64,000 nucleotides of DNA, taken from assembly GCA_963082975.1 (NCBI GenBank), contig OY720346.1, positions 52,031,759-52,095,758 of the forward strand. Direction: 5' to 3'. A model generated the notes under the pieces. That model was not told the origin of the DNA and did no database searches. It saw only the letters and a list, made by a program, of their open reading frames with translations. Both the position numbers and the translations under genes were made by a program. This document shows positions 26,203-38,622 of this stretch, piece by piece (positions within the stretch are counted from its first letter, which is position 1; every line of letters starts with the position of its first letter). The stretch is from Labia minor (Eukaryota; Arthropoda; Insecta; Dermaptera; Spongiphoridae).

Positions 26203-26641
26203 CTTTCTCGCCAATTTGAATTGGATTAATTAACATATATTATATTTAAATTAGATTTAATTAATTAGTTATAAATTAAAATTAATAAATAATATTTATT
26301 AAACCAGCGCATGTTTGTCTATTTATTGATGGCACTACGTCACGTGTTGGCGCGTGAGATTTGCAGTGTTAAAAGATTAATTCTGGTACTTTCAGCGATT
26401 CAATCAAGCTGAAATTCTATATATAGCAGTTTTATACAATTTTTAATCATGAGAAAAACTATCAAACATATATCTTTATTATCACGGTCAATTTAGAGGA
26501 AAAAAATCAAAACGTTGTAGGTAATGACTCTCTTCCGGTTGAGCTACATTTCTCAAAAGTTGATAGAAAACTACAGATTTTGAATAATGCCCGTGTACAA
26601 AATTTCATGATTTTAGCTCAAACCGTTTTTGCGTAATTTTG

Positions 26642-26725
<84 letters not shown>

Positions 26726-26837
26726 CATTTTTCTCAACCTTAATGAAATTGACTCAGGAACCTTCAAAACGTATAAAAACATCAAAATCTCGACATCGAA
26801 AATTTTCGTGATCGCAATACTATCTCTGGCGAGATAG
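26203..26837 (+). repeat. CTATCTCGC repeat family, copy D with expanded microsatellite
   Basis: Bounded by CTTTCTCGCCAATTTG and CTCTGGCGAGATAG; these outer ~10 bases are the best terminal inverted repeat among the copies. The internal (AC)n then (AG)n tract at 26645-26722 is greatly expanded relative to copies B and C, which places the microsatellite as part of the element. It is non-coding. Confidence 0.75.
26645..26722. repeat. (AC)n(AG)n microsatellite
   Basis: About 24 AC units followed by about 13 AG units, inside repeat copy D. Open frames across it on both strands are artefacts of the dinucleotide repeats. Confidence 0.95.
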
Positions 26838-27834
26838 TCAAAATTAATTATAATTATCCAATTTGAGAAAAAAATAATGTGAATTGTCATAAATACAGTT
26901 TATAACAAATAAAAAATTAAAATACCTACAAAATTTGTTTGTTTATAGTATTGATATATTTAAAGGGCTTATATTATTTATTTATTCATTTATTTTGTCA
27001 AAAAATCTTTTATTTAAATTTTAAATAATTTATTCCTTTTGTTTTTAAAACTTACCATTTTTTTATGACGTTTCCAATTGTTCAAATCCAACAAACATTC
27101 ACCTCATCCATTATTGCAAGTGTGTTTTTTTTAAATATCATTCTTTTCTTTTCTGTTTTTTTTTTTCTTATATAAATCATCACAACAAAACATTGAAAAT
27201 GATTAAAACAATTAAGAGAGTACATGATGTTTGTTATTGAGAAAATAGAGACAGTTAATATTTATCTTTCCAATTCACATTTTTAATAAATAAATTGACA
27301 TTTTCAATTTCATAAAATACGTCAACTAAATCAATAATATACTCTAGATATTATCATCTAATTCATTTATCATTTCTTATCAGTAATTTGTTTTTTTTTT
27401 TTTTGTTTTTTTTTTGACTTTAAAGTAGAAATTGGATTCAAGTTTATTTTCTTTTTTTTTTGGCTTTTTAAAAACAATTTTTATATTTAATTTTCAAAAG
27501 TAAATAAAATTATAGTATTGAATATATAAATTATTTAAAAAAAATAATGAATGATCTTAAAAATGAATTATTATTTTAATTGTTGTGTTAATATATAATA
27601 TAATATATAATATAATAATATAATATATAAAATATATGTAAATATAATTTGACAGTTGATTAAATCTAAAAATACCATCTATTTTCATGGAATATTATTG
27701 ATGATAGTTTTTAATGGGTAAATAATATTTGAAAAGAGTGATTTGATTTTTGAATGTGATATTTTTTTTTTTTGTATTATTAATTATTAAAATTTTGTGA
27801 GTAAAAAAAAGAGATGGTAAATAAAAAGTATTAC

Positions 27835-28032
27835 CGTTTTACTGGATAAGCAGGCGTCGTTAAGGTACAATCGATGTGTTTCCCACCAGCGTAAAAATTT
27901 AGAGCCCATAATTTTACTGATGACAGTATGTGTATGGTTTAGGTAGCACACTTGCACTTCGCCCTCGGTTAATAATTTAAACCTTGGTCCGGTTGAACTG
28001 GTCGGCAATGTCGATGTATTCGTTTCCATCAT
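27835..28032 (-). CDS. C-Maf-inducing protein (CMIP) homologue, first coding exon
   Basis: A 66-codon exon starting at the first of two adjacent ATGs (28032 and 28029) and ending at a GT donor (GTAATA) in phase 0. A TGA lies in frame shortly upstream. Residues 16-66 read FKLLTEGEVQVC, then ISKIMGSKFLRWWETHRLYL. This matches the N-terminus of vertebrate CMIP, an adaptor with an N-terminal PH-like region and C-terminal leucine-rich repeats implicated in signalling; I recognise the KLLxEGxxQVC and SKFLRRWExHxL pattern. The usual R-R-W reads R-W-W here. The coding exon is markedly more GC-rich than its surroundings. Later exons (PH core, LRRs) were not found to the left, so they are probably outside the window. 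The insect function is not known to me. Confidence 0.75.
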
Positions 28033-28375
28033 CGAACATTCATCCACGAAATGTCAATAGATGGTTTGTTATTGAGGGTGGGAGCAATTCCGGCACGCCA
28101 AATTCAACACGTGCTCCCGCCGATAGAAGGTGCGCAAGACTGGAACAGCGAGAACGAATCGTGTTCGAATCCGGACTGATGGTAGCTACGCATATCGATC
28201 CCCTTCACGTCCCCCTACCGATGCCCCCCACCCTCACGGGCAACCCCGCCCCTTTGCAGACATTCAATAGCGAAACACATCCTCCCAAGACCTACTTTAA
28301 TACTTACTCACTACCACCCCCCACCCTCCCTCCCAACGCATCCCATCCGCGTCACACTACCGACTACTAGTTCAA
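28033..28375 (-). promoter_or_regulatory. GC-rich 5' leader/promoter region of the CMIP homologue
   Basis: Immediately upstream of the CMIP start, about 340 bp are strikingly G+C-rich, with C-runs such as CCACCCCCCACCCTCC near 28314-28331, and drop sharply back to AT-rich sequence after 28375. On the transcript this would be 5' UTR and core promoter. An open plus-strand frame across it (27984-28370) is only the antisense of exon and leader. No TATA box was identified. Confidence 0.45.
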
Positions 28376-29070
28376 GCAGCTATTAATCACACAGAGGACA
28401 ATATCCATCCTTTGGGAGCACGGGAGCCAATGTTTAGAAACCTAATCAAAATAAACACCCCCCTCCCTCCACCCACCTTTCCTCCTCTCACGTCTCCATC
28501 TCAAACCAACAATTCAAAATCCTCTCAATTAAGTAAATAAATAGAAATGGTAGCCACTTGTTTCATTATTGAATAAATTCCTGAATCGAAAAAACAACAA
28601 AAATTTATTAAATATTCAAAAGGTCCTTGAAACTTTTTATAAAGCTTAAAGAAAACTAGTTCATTTAACTTTTAACTCACACACACACCCATTATATATA
28701 TGGTATATATGTAAACAGAAGAATAATGTAAACAAATACTAATTGAATAGTTTAATGGTTTTAAATATATTATAAGTATAGATATATATATTCATTAAAA
28801 ATACATAACTTACAATCAATGAATGAATAAACATAATTTTCAGTTTAATGTAAAATGTGTTTACTGAAAAGTGTATGAAACTAACATAAATATTTTAAGA
28901 TTTCTATTATATTAATACTTTTTAAACTAATATTTCTAGTTTAAATGAATAATGATATAAATGTTTATCTATTATTATTTAAAATTAAAAAAATAACATC
29001 TCTTCTGAAATTTTATTATGATCAGCACTCATTGAAAATAGAAACATTTAGCATACATATTAATTATACG
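28376..29070. other. Spacer between the CMIP leader and the mariner at 29071
   Basis: A moderately C-rich stretch to about 28515 (CACCCCCCTCCCTCCACCC near 28457) and then ordinary AT-rich sequence. I see no gene. Confidence 0.5.
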
Positions 29071-29523
29071 AAGGCATGTCAATAATTCCGTGAATTTTTG
29101 AATGAAACCCAGGTTTTTAGATAAAACGTTGTCCACTTTGAGCTCTAAACACCTCGTCCAACGTTTCTCTAATTTTTTTATACCCTCCAAAAAATAAGGT
29201 TTGTCGAGAACATCAAAATAGGTATTTGTTTGTTGAATGATTTCATCGTTGGAGTCACAGGTTTGGAAACGAAATAATCACTCGGGGCTAAATCCAGAGA
29301 ATAGGGCGGATGAGGGTACAATTCGTATCCCAGTTCATGGATTTTTATGGAAATTCACTCCTTTTCATTTTCTTTTCAAATCACGATGTAGTCTGCTATT
29401 AATGGATGTTAAACTAAAACTAAAAGACCCAGCTGATAGTTGCCTGCAGACAAGAGCAGTGTCGCCATTTCATTTAAAAGACGGGAAATTCAAAAAATCA
29501 CGAACTTATTGACCCACCCTCGT
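29071..29523 (-). pseudogene. Mariner fragment with terminal repeat
   Basis: The right edge reads, on the minus strand, TACGAGGGTGGGTCAATAAG, a typical mariner terminus. A degenerate inverse lies at 29071-29100. Minus-strand coding traces of the PYSPxLAPSDYFxFQTC and FLEGIKK types place it in the same subfamily as 12317-12610. It is internally deleted and frameshifted. The plus-strand open frame at 29237-29512 is its antisense. Confidence 0.65.
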
Positions 29524-29639
29524 ATTAATTATTAAAGATGTTGAAACTAATATTTTTAATTAATTTCATTGTCTATCTAATCAGTAATCATTAAAATAAA
29601 ACATCATCATTTCGATCCATGCAAATCACACATTTTCTT

Positions 29640-30195
29640 TTTCAATAGAATATTGCATTTACTCTCCCCTAATGGAATGGAATGGGCCTGGAAAGGGATT
29701 TTCTCTAACTGAGGTTTATGAGACCCAGCCCCTGGGATCAAAATTGGGAAAGCTACTTGATAGCCCCTACGATCAAGAAAATCAAGGTAAAGGTTGATAG
29801 GATCTGTTCTACTGATCATAAGACACCTAATTGATATAAAGCAGAGGTTGCCAAAGTGGTGGTCCGTGGACCACTAGTGGTCCGCGAGAAAATTTCGCTG
29901 GTCCGCAGAAAAATGTGGAATATACTTACTCATCATGTTAAGTTATGTTTTAAGATGCATTAAAACATGATTCAATTCATAACAATACGTGATAATAGTT
30001 TCATTTTATTAACTAGGTACATTTTATGTGTTCTTTGATTACAATTTTTATTTATAAATATATTTAAAACTTAAAAAATCCTATTAGTGGTCCGCGGGAT
30101 TTAAATTATGAATTAACTGGTCCGTGGTGTCAAAAAGTTTGGCGACCGCTGATATAAAGGACTAGATAGGCGTTTTCCTTGCGTAGGAGTCAGAG
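29640..30195. repeat. Interspersed repeat split by a MITE
   Basis: The sequences 29690-29841 and 30152-30195 join across the MITE to give the inverse of 5035-5450 (GATCAAGAAAATCAAGGTAAAG, CTACTGATCATAAGACA and GATAGGCGTT blocks). This ordering shows the repeat predates the MITE. Confidence 0.6.
29842..30151. mobile_element. hAT-type MITE with perfect 8-bp target duplication
   Basis: Ends CAGAGGTTGCCAAAGTGG and inverted CAGCGGTCGCCAAACTTTTT. It is flanked by ATATAAAG at 29834-29841 and 30152-30159. GGTCCGTGGACC and GGTCCGCGAG motifs just inside resemble the intact hAT at 42966, so that element type may have mobilised it. Confidence 0.85.
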
Positions 30196-30404
30196 GTATA
30201 AAGAAAAATTATTATTAATTATTAGTTTTAAGAATAAAAATAATTAATTTTTAAAGATTTTTTTTAAAATGAATCAATTACAAGTAATCTAAATTCAATT
30301 AATTTGATTCAATGTAATTTGGCATTAAAATAATATTTATATATAACTAACTAATTATATAATATATACCTAAGTAAATTTAAAAATATTATTGCAATTC
30401 GTTT

Positions 30405-30775
30405 GTTTTTCGAACTTGTCGACCCGGGCTAAAGTTTCAAGTTCAAGGAAATTTCTTTCTAGTTGGGGTCTATTGTGCTGATCATACAACACATCTACCC
30501 CGCTTTAATGCCAACCAGATTCATAGGATGTTCAAATATATGATGTTAAATATATATATGTTAAGTAAACATGACGTGTACTGCTAAGGGAAACAATAAT
30601 AATAAACATATATTTATTATTTTTTATACATTACATTAGGTTCCACAGTAGACTGGGGAGAAACACGTTTGTTTTTCAAGTTTTTCGACCCGGGTTAAAG
30701 TCTCAAGTTCAAGAGAATTTCTTTCTAGCTGGGGTCTATTGTACTGATCATACAACATATCTACACCGCTTTTAA
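30405..30775. repeat. Direct repeat pair (30405-30520 and 30665-30775)
   Basis: Both units contain CGACCCGGG(C/T)TAAAGT, GGAAATTTCTTTCTAG-like and GGGGTCTATTGT(G/A)CTGATCATACAACA blocks, about 262 bp apart. The family is related to the CTGATCATA/TCAAG repeat at 29690. Non-coding. Confidence 0.6.
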
Positions 30776-31238
30776 AGAAACTGTCCTTTTATAGGATCTT
30801 CAAAGCTTATAGGAACAAATACATTTATACATTTCCTTCAAATTTAGTTGGGTATGAAAGTATAGACATTTTTATATTTGATATCGGCAAATAATTTAAC
30901 ATTCAGTGAATGAGATATAATTGGTGTATATAAATTAATTTACGTAATGAAGATAATTTTTACCGACCGACGATAGTAAGGGAGGTATTGTTTATTAAAA
31001 AGATAAAATGACACTTAATAAAAAATAATTAGATAAGCAAAAATATAATTTCAAAAAATAATTTTATTTTTTTATTTTGTCCATAAATAATAATTAATTT
31101 AAATTAAATTTATAAAATAATTAATGAATTTAGAAACTAATTTTTTAGAATATTATCTAAAAATAAAGGTTTTTTATGTAAAGATTATTTATTTTTATCT
31201 TTAATTTTAAAATTTTTTCTATTCATTTTAATTTAATA

Positions 31239-31290
<52 letters not shown>

Positions 31291-32001
31291 TACATATATA
31301 TTGTGAATAAATTCTATAAAATAAAATAAAGTTATACCTAAATATTAAATTTAATTAAAAATCATAATAACCTGTAATCTATAAAAAATAAATAAATTTT
31401 ATATTATATTTTATATTTTTGGATATTTATACAGATAATTTCCTTAATATTACTTTAATATCATAGAATAAATCAGTGTTCAAAGAGTAATTTTAATATA
31501 TTAAAATATATATAAATAATGTTTTATTCTTTAATTTTACTTAAATTTTTAAAAAAAAAATCTAGAACTTTATTAAAACTTAAATTAAAATTTAAAAAAT
31601 GTGTATTATTTTATTTTTTATTATTTTAAATATTGCCTCCAAAAGTTATGTCAATACATGCACTGGTCATCTGTTAAAGAGAAATCGAACTAGTGGACAT
31701 TTAAATTTCAGATTCCTCTAAACCATGTTGTACCCACGTTTTTTATTTTATCTATTGTAAAGTTTTTTTTTATTATTTAATAATGATCCAAAATGATTTA
31801 ACCTCGACAATTTATATTTATTCAGCACGAATTAAAGAGGAAAATATTATATTTTATATATTATTATTGAATTTATATTGAATTAACCTTTAAGCACGTT
31901 TTCTTAATTCAATTTTCATTTTAAAAATGATGTAATATTTTTTTATGTTATTTTTTTCTTAGCATTTAATTTATTTATTTTTTTACATTTATTCATTTAA
32001 A
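30776..32001. other. Upstream region of BDP1
   Basis: Holds the second copy of the 33-bp repeat (30960-30992), a (CT)n(TA)n tract at 31241-31290 and long AT-rich sequence. A less AT-rich patch at 31640-31745 could be promoter or leader of BDP1. A pyrimidine run ending in AG at about 31961 lies 40 bp before the start codon and could be an acceptor for a non-coding first exon. Confidence 0.35.
30960..30992 (-). repeat. 33-bp identical repeat, copy 2 (inverted)
   Basis: Exact reverse complement of 22719-22751 and 49878-49910. Flanks are unrelated AT-rich DNA. Confidence 0.8.
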
Positions 32002-35000
32002 ATGGCAATGCGTCGTGCAAGGATTAAGGGGGTGATGAATTTGCCTGTTCGAAGACCAGATGGAAAAAAGGTGAAAGAATCTGCCAAGGAAAATAAACCT
32101 GATGAAGATAAAACAAAATCCATAGCAGTTGTATCTTTACCAACTGAAGAAAATAAAGAAAAAGATGTACAAGTTGAAATATTACCAAAGATTACTGAAC
32201 CATGTGAAACACCAAAGGTTGTCCCAGAAGTGAATTTAAAAACCGTTGAGAAATCACAAAGTAATGAACAAAAAGAATTTGACACTGTGGTTAATAAACT
32301 AAAAGAAGGAATAAAACCATTAAAGACCACAGTAGAAGAAAATAAAGAAAAAGAGGAGAATCAGGACCCTAAAACACCAGTAGATCAATTACAAAATAAC
32401 AAAAATAATATTCTAAATGAGGAACCTATGTCAATTTCACCATCAGTCGAAGAAACACAAGATAAAGAAAAAAGCAAACAATTAGAAGAGGATTCTAAAT
32501 CGAAAGTAATTAAGCCTGGGCCACGACGACAAAGACCAAAACCAAATATTCCTGATAATAATCGTAGAAATACTACCTATAAAAATTCAGTAACAAATTC
32601 ATCAATTGCATCTCTGCCAGTAAATGAGATTCAAAATGTTCCTTCTCCAGAAAAAGTTAAAACAATAAAAGTGGATGAAGAAAATAATAAAACGTAAATA
32701 TGAATTACTTCTTATAATATATGTTTTATTTTAATTTATATATTTTGACATTATTACTTATAATTGATATTTTTAGTTATTTTAAATAATTTATGTTTTA
32801 CTAGAATTATCAAAAATAAATTTTTTTTATAAAATGTTTCAATTAATTGTAGCACGGAACCAAAGGAAGTGGAGGTGCTGTTTCAGCAATTTTCATTTAT
32901 CAAATGCAATACATATAAGAATAAAATGTATTATTATATCTTTTTTTTTCTTTTAAAAATTGAAGAAAAAAAATTTAATTTTAAGGATCATTTTCTAGAA
33001 AAAGTATTACTTAATTATTCTAGTTAAAAGTTAAAAAGATTTTAAAAAAGGAAAATTCTCAAAACAATATCTACAATTTAAATAGCAAAATAGTTGTTTT
33101 TTTAAATGTGTTACTTTTTAAATAATATATATACACCTATATATTGCCCAAGATATAAGACCTAAAATTATATAACAGGAAAATCTTTACTCAAAAAATT
33201 CCCAAAATATGTGTATATTAATAAATAAAAATAGTTGGCTAAATGGATGAAAAAAAAATTATTCAAATTATTCTTAATTATTAAATAAATCTTTTTATTA
33301 ATATTTTATCATTATTTTCAGAAATATTTTGGAAGGAAATAAAAATAGATTATCTCCACCCTCTTCATCCAAGATTATATCACCATTAATTACATCACCC
33401 CAATCCAATTCAAATACTAATTTGGAAAAATCGGCATTACGTGAGAGATCGCCTGCTGCTAGCCAACAGAATACTTCCATACATTCAACAAATATTCCAA
33501 AAAAAACAAGAAATTCTCATCGCAGCACAAATATTATACGAAGTCATAAAGAATTTTTAAATAAATTTAAAAATGGTACACCGGATCGAAAAAGTCTAAC
33601 TATGTTTGATTTAATTTATTATAATCCAACTAATAATCCACTCAGGTAAATTATAACAAAAAAGATATAATAAAATAATTATAATGACATATGAAATATA
33701 TAATTCAATATATAATTTTGGATATTTCAGGGAAAATCAAGAACCATCTAAAGTAAAAACGTAAATATTTAATTTTATTTTATTAAAATAAAACAAATAA
33801 TATTTGTTATCTATTTTTTTAATTTATTGTTTTTTTATTATTAATAATAATAAGATTATTAAATTTTTAAATAGGGTCAAGAAATAATATTAATGTCAAT
33901 AATGTTTGTCATTCCAAATAACTTTGATTATTTCTTTTCTGTTAACATTTTTGGATTATTTATATATTATATTCTATACCTAAAATAAATATTTTTTCTT
34001 AGCCAATTTTTACCAATGAATAATGAAGAAGATATTGATGATCCACAAGAAACACAAGATAAGATTTCAGCTCCTCAAGTAATGATTGGACCTGATGGAC
34101 AAATTGTTGTAGATGAACAAAGTTTGGTAGGTATTTAAATATCAAATTGAATAAAAAAAACAAATAAAATAATTATTTAAAAAAAAACCAAATTTTAATT
34201 TTAATCTTTGTTTTAAAAATAAGATCATTGAAACAACTGGTGCGAAAAAGGCCAGATTAGATTTGGCAAAATCGCAAGCAATCGTGGATGATGGTAGCGG
34301 TGCTGCTAATTATGGAATGTATAGAAGAAAAGTTTCTCGTGGATGGTCTAAACAAGGTCTAGTTTAAATCTATTATTTTGTTTACTATGATCAAAAAATA
34401 AAGTGAATATTTTTCTTCTATTATTGAGTTATTTAAAGTTATATTATATTTAGTAATGAAATTACAACTTATATATAAAGGGTCAGGGGGAAAAATGATT
34501 TTAGTTGATTTTTTTAGAGGACAAAAAAGAAAGTTTGATACACAAATTAATATAAATAATCAAATGCAAAATTCATTACTTTATAACGCATGACTGAGAG
34601 TCTTTATGCCTATTATGAAACTTGTATTTAATAGAAACGGTATAGACCAGGCCTTCTTAAACTATGGGTCGTGACCCCAAAAGGGGTCGCGTAGCAAAAT
34701 TGTGGGGTCGCGAGAGATTTTAATGTCAAATATTTAAATACACGATTTTGTAACATCTAGAATCTAGAAATTATACAAATACACACCTAGATTCTAGATG
34801 TGCATTTGCGCATTTAGATTTATAGGTATGTATATTCAACAAAATATCAAATCATCAAAAAATATTTATATATTTTTCTTTTATATTTATACGGGGTCGC
34901 AAGGAAACTCGCAATCATAAATGGGGTCGCGAATGAAAAAAGAAGCCCTGGTATAGACCTTTAAAACTGTTTAAAAACATAATTTTCATTATTTTATGGA

Positions 35001-37493
35001 ATGACCCTTCATAGGTATACATGCATAAAATATGTATTTTAGTGGAGGAAATATAGAGAATGTTACAGTTTTATTAATTAAAAATATTTCATAAATTTTG
35101 TATATTTATTAATTTATAAGAAATTAAGGACACTGCGGATCTGGGTCCTAGAGCTTAAGCTCTATTAATTCCTAAGTAGATCGTGGCATTTTATTTTCAA
35201 AAATGCATAAAGTCCGAAAGAGACTACTTTATACTTTAAAACCGATAAAATTGATTTGGAAGAATAAGATTCATTTCATAAAAAAGATTTTTTTTTAAAT
35301 AAGATTTCATTTTATAAACAAATTTATATTATTTTTTGATCACAACATTATTTCTCTCTTAATTCTTTTATTATCATCACAAATAAATAATTTTTTTTCC
35401 AACAGAAACGTTAAAATTTTATAAAGCATTAAATACAATTGGTACAGATTTTTTATTAATGCAAACTCTTTTTCCTGATCGTACCCGGCGAGAAATAAAA
35501 ATGAAATTTAAAAAAGAAGATCGAATTCATCGTTCCTTGATTGAAAAAACATTAAGGAATCCTTTGGATTTCGATTTAGAAGAATTGGAAAGGGAAGCTG
35601 GTAATTATTTTATTTTATTATTATATACATTAATAATTCCGAATAAATAATAAATAAATAATATTAAAGTAAGTAAAGAGAGTAGCCAAATTATTACTCG
35701 GTATAAATTATATATACACTATTATTCTGAAACCAATTTAAAATAATATATTTTTTTGAATAAATTTATAGTTTCAAAAATATAATCTGTCAAAAATAAT
35801 TTATACCAATTGTAAAATTTAAATTTCTATCTTGTTATAATTAAGATTTTTATTTCAGAATTGGAGAAAGCCATGCAAGAAAATCCAGAAAAAAAAGAGG
35901 AGCCTAAACCAAAAAGAAAAAAATTACCTTCCAATCGAAGTATGATTTGAATTTTAATTCTATTTTTAAAATATATTTTTGATATTTTCATTATAGAAAA
36001 ATTTTATATATTATATTATTATTACTAGGAATTTATTACAATAATTATTTACTATATACAGTATTTTATATTGACTGTGAACATAAGTATTTTTTATTTA
36101 TAATAAAACTATTATAAATAAGAATTTTATAACCAATGTTTAAATACTATTATTTAATGTTATATATGCCCTCCTTTTGATTCTACTTGGTATGTAATCT
36201 TATACAATTATTTTTTTTTGTTTTCTCATACATCACATATTTAATTCTATTCCCTGCATATTGCTTTTTGTCATTCAGCCTATCTTTTTAAAAATATACA
36301 ATGTTAATATTTAAACCTTGTTTATAACTCTAATAATAGTTCTATTTGAGTAAAGGATATTTACAAAAAAAAAATATTTTCAGGTTAATTCTTACAATAG
36401 TATATATTATTATCTTTTCATTGCGAAAGCAACTTTTTTTTCGCTATTATGACATTTTTATTCGGTTCAATTATAATATATATTTATAATCGTAACAAAT
36501 AAAAAATAGAAAAGTTTATTTAAAAATTATATTTGGATGATAAACTATTACTAAATAAATATTGTTTCAGGTGGTTATAGTCAAATCTGCGAGGAAGCGT
36601 TAACAAAAGGAAATAAAAAGAGAAAGTTGAATACCGATGAAAAAAAAAGAAAACGGAGAAAAAAGAAAAAAAATAATAATGATGAGGATGAGGATGATGA
36701 AGATCAAAATCTTTATTTAGAATATATGGACGATTTGACATTAAAAAATATCAAAACGAATCCGTTAAGCGATAAATTAGATTTATTACATTCGAAAGAA
36801 CAAGAAAAATCGAATTTACAAGAAAATAATGAACAAATAAACGAAAATCAAAACTTAGATGAAGATTTGACGAGGGAGGAATTGAATGAATTGGAATTTT
36901 TAAGTAGAGCGCCCAAGCCCACTAGATCGGGCCGTATTCCTCAATCACGAATAACAAGTGAACATTTAGACGTTTTGAGAGAAAGTGAAAAAGCCGAAAA
37001 AGAGCTCCCGGTGGCTATCAAACAATCCAATCCCACTGATTCCAAAGTTCCTGCTGGTACAATGTTACTTTTCTCAAGCCCATCTCAAGAGGATCCAAGT
37101 TCGATGGTGTATCAACTGTTTATGGTTGGCCCGTCACCCTCCATTCCCGGTTCAACCAATGTGATCGCTTCTAGTGATCCAATGCAAATGTCAAGAAACT
37201 CAGCAATGATCGCAGAGAATTCATCACATATTTTAATTGATAGCCAAGAAGCAATTGAGGATTCCATAGTTGAGTCAGCAGATCAACTTATCGTGTTAAA
37301 TCCTTCATCAGGTTCTGGCAATGAAATGGAATCCGACGAGGCGGCCACTGAATCTTCTATAACTTCTGCGAATTCTTCCACAATTGTAATTGATTGTGGG
37401 GCAGCCATTGATGAGGTCAGTGAAGAGGCGATGGAAGAAGAACGGCTCAGCGTAAACGAAGAGACATCTTCCTCCTCATATATCCTATCGTAA
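32002..37493 (+). CDS. Transcription factor TFIIIB component B'' (BDP1), eight exons
   Basis: Exons: 32002-32693, 33322-33645, 33731-33760, 34003-34126, 34224-34356, 35406-35600, 35859-35939, 36571-37493. Total is 2502 nt (833 residues plus stop) with consistent GT-AG phases. BDP1 joins TBP and BRF1 in TFIIIB, which recruits RNA polymerase III to tRNA, 5S and U6 genes in the nucleus. Residues 1-20 carry RRARIK and NLPVRR, a conserved BDP1 N-terminus. LTMFDLIYYNPTNNP lies near 323-338. A Myb/SANT domain spans about 427-485 (GWSKQETLKFYKALNTIGTD, then FPDRTRREIKMKFKKED). A Lys/Arg-rich stretch and an acidic tract follow at about 540-570, then a Ser/Glu-rich tail. Phases and the family motif across exon joins support every junction. 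The donors of exons 1 and 3 are both AAAAC|GTAAAT, so retention of either intron gives an immediate stop. Intron 5 holds a MITE. BDP1 ends about 1.1 kb from the convergent kinase gene. Confidence 0.93.
34648..34950. mobile_element. hAT-type MITE in BDP1 intron 5
   Basis: Ends CAGGCCTTCTTAAACTATGG and inverted CAGGGCTTCTTTTTTC. It has a perfect 8-bp target duplication GTATAGAC (34640-34647, 34951-34958). GGGTCGTGACCCC and GGGGTCGCG motifs are repeated inside both ends. Non-coding, and within the intron so not expected to disrupt the protein. Confidence 0.85.
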
Positions 37494-38622
37494 AAAAATC
37501 ACCGACAATATCATCATTCCAATACTTAAAAACACTTAATTTTAGAAACAAAAAAAGAAAAACATTTCTAAAATTGTTTTTTCTAATTTTTTTTTTATAT
37601 TTATACATGAATAATTTCATTATTAATTTTTAAATCGTTATTAATTGAAATCAATTACTGTCCATTTATTTGTGGACATACAACACAACCGAAACGTTTG
37701 TGTAGAAAATAAATAAATAAATGTTACAATTTAAACAAAATGTATCGTTGCAAATAATCATAAATCTACATCTACACCCATATAAATTATATATTTTAAC
37801 TAAAAAAATACAAACAAATAATTTATATATACCACTGCGTAATAAAATAATCGCAATAGAATTTATAAAAAAAAAAGAATGTATCCAATATTTTTATTAT
37901 ACAAAATATTATCAATATATATATTTATTTGTTTAAATCAAGATTATGAATTAACTTTTAAATAAACATTTTTCGAGATTTTAAAGAAATAAAAAAAGTA
38001 TGGAATAGATGATATTTTATACAGCTTTTATGAATGTTGCATTTCATCCTATTTATTTATTCTATTTTTATTATTTTTGTTAATTTTTAATCGTTAATTA
38101 TTATATTTCTTTTTATATGAATAATTATACGAAAGGTTTTGTATATATATATATTTATATATATACATATTTAAATATTTTAAATAAATATTTGATTTTA
38201 AAATTTGTTTGTTTTTATTAATATAAATACCCTTTAGAAAAAATCAATACTAATTAGAATTACATTTTATTTCGATTAGTTATTTATGAAAATTTCATTA
38301 ATGTTGAGAGGTATTAATTTACTTTATAACTATTCAAAATGGACTAAGCCTTCAGTCAAATTCATCTCAAAATCTTTTCAAATATTTTGAAAGATTAACT
38401 TTCTTTAAAAAATAGAAAGATTGTGGAATAATGTTGTATATATAAATAAATATAAAACAATTTATATAGTAGATAAATCGATATTTCTTAAGGTGAAAAT
38501 GATTATTTAGCATTTATTTGATTTAATCACAATAAATTCATTCAAATTTTTATCATTTATTTTTTTTTATTTTATATTTATTAAAAATTAGTCCAAATTT
38601 AAATATTTTAATCATTATCTAT
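37494..38622. other. Convergent intergenic spacer, BDP1 / receptor kinase
   Basis: Both genes end into this 1.1-kb AT-rich spacer. AATAAATAAATAAA near 37706-37720 is a plausible poly(A) signal for BDP1. TTTATT motifs around 38515-38560 could serve the minus-strand gene. I see no other gene; a 71-codon open frame at 37721-37936 is AT-rich noise. Confidence 0.5.

Larger units (their letters stand above)
1..27834. other. Gene-poor, transposon-rich AT DNA left of the CMIP exon
   Basis: No host exon could be supported here. The CMIP first exon at 27835-28032 reads leftwards, so this stretch is probably CMIP intron, but no second exon was recognised. Dated or decayed mobile elements are listed separately. 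The stretches in between (roughly 1-424, 1200-1540, 1960-3040, 3910-4830, 5450-6590, 9770-10530, 11420-12260, 14350-15260, 19105-19830, 21370-22090, 24310-25005, 25600-26200 and 26840-27834) are A+T-rich with simple repeats and poly(A)/(T) runs, and I see no gene in them. Confidence 0.6.

Noticed and set aside
26618..26890. Open frames with Cys-Val and His-Thr runs
   Set aside because: Products of the (AC)n(AG)n microsatellite.
27984..28370. 128-codon plus-strand open frame in the GC-rich region
   Set aside because: It is antisense to the CMIP exon and its leader; low-complexity proline-rich reading with no recognisable domain.
29237..29512. 91-codon plus-strand open frame
   Set aside because: Antisense of the mariner fragment whose coding traces read on the minus strand.
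36520..36741. 73-codon minus-strand frame
   Set aside because: Antisense to the last BDP1 exon.
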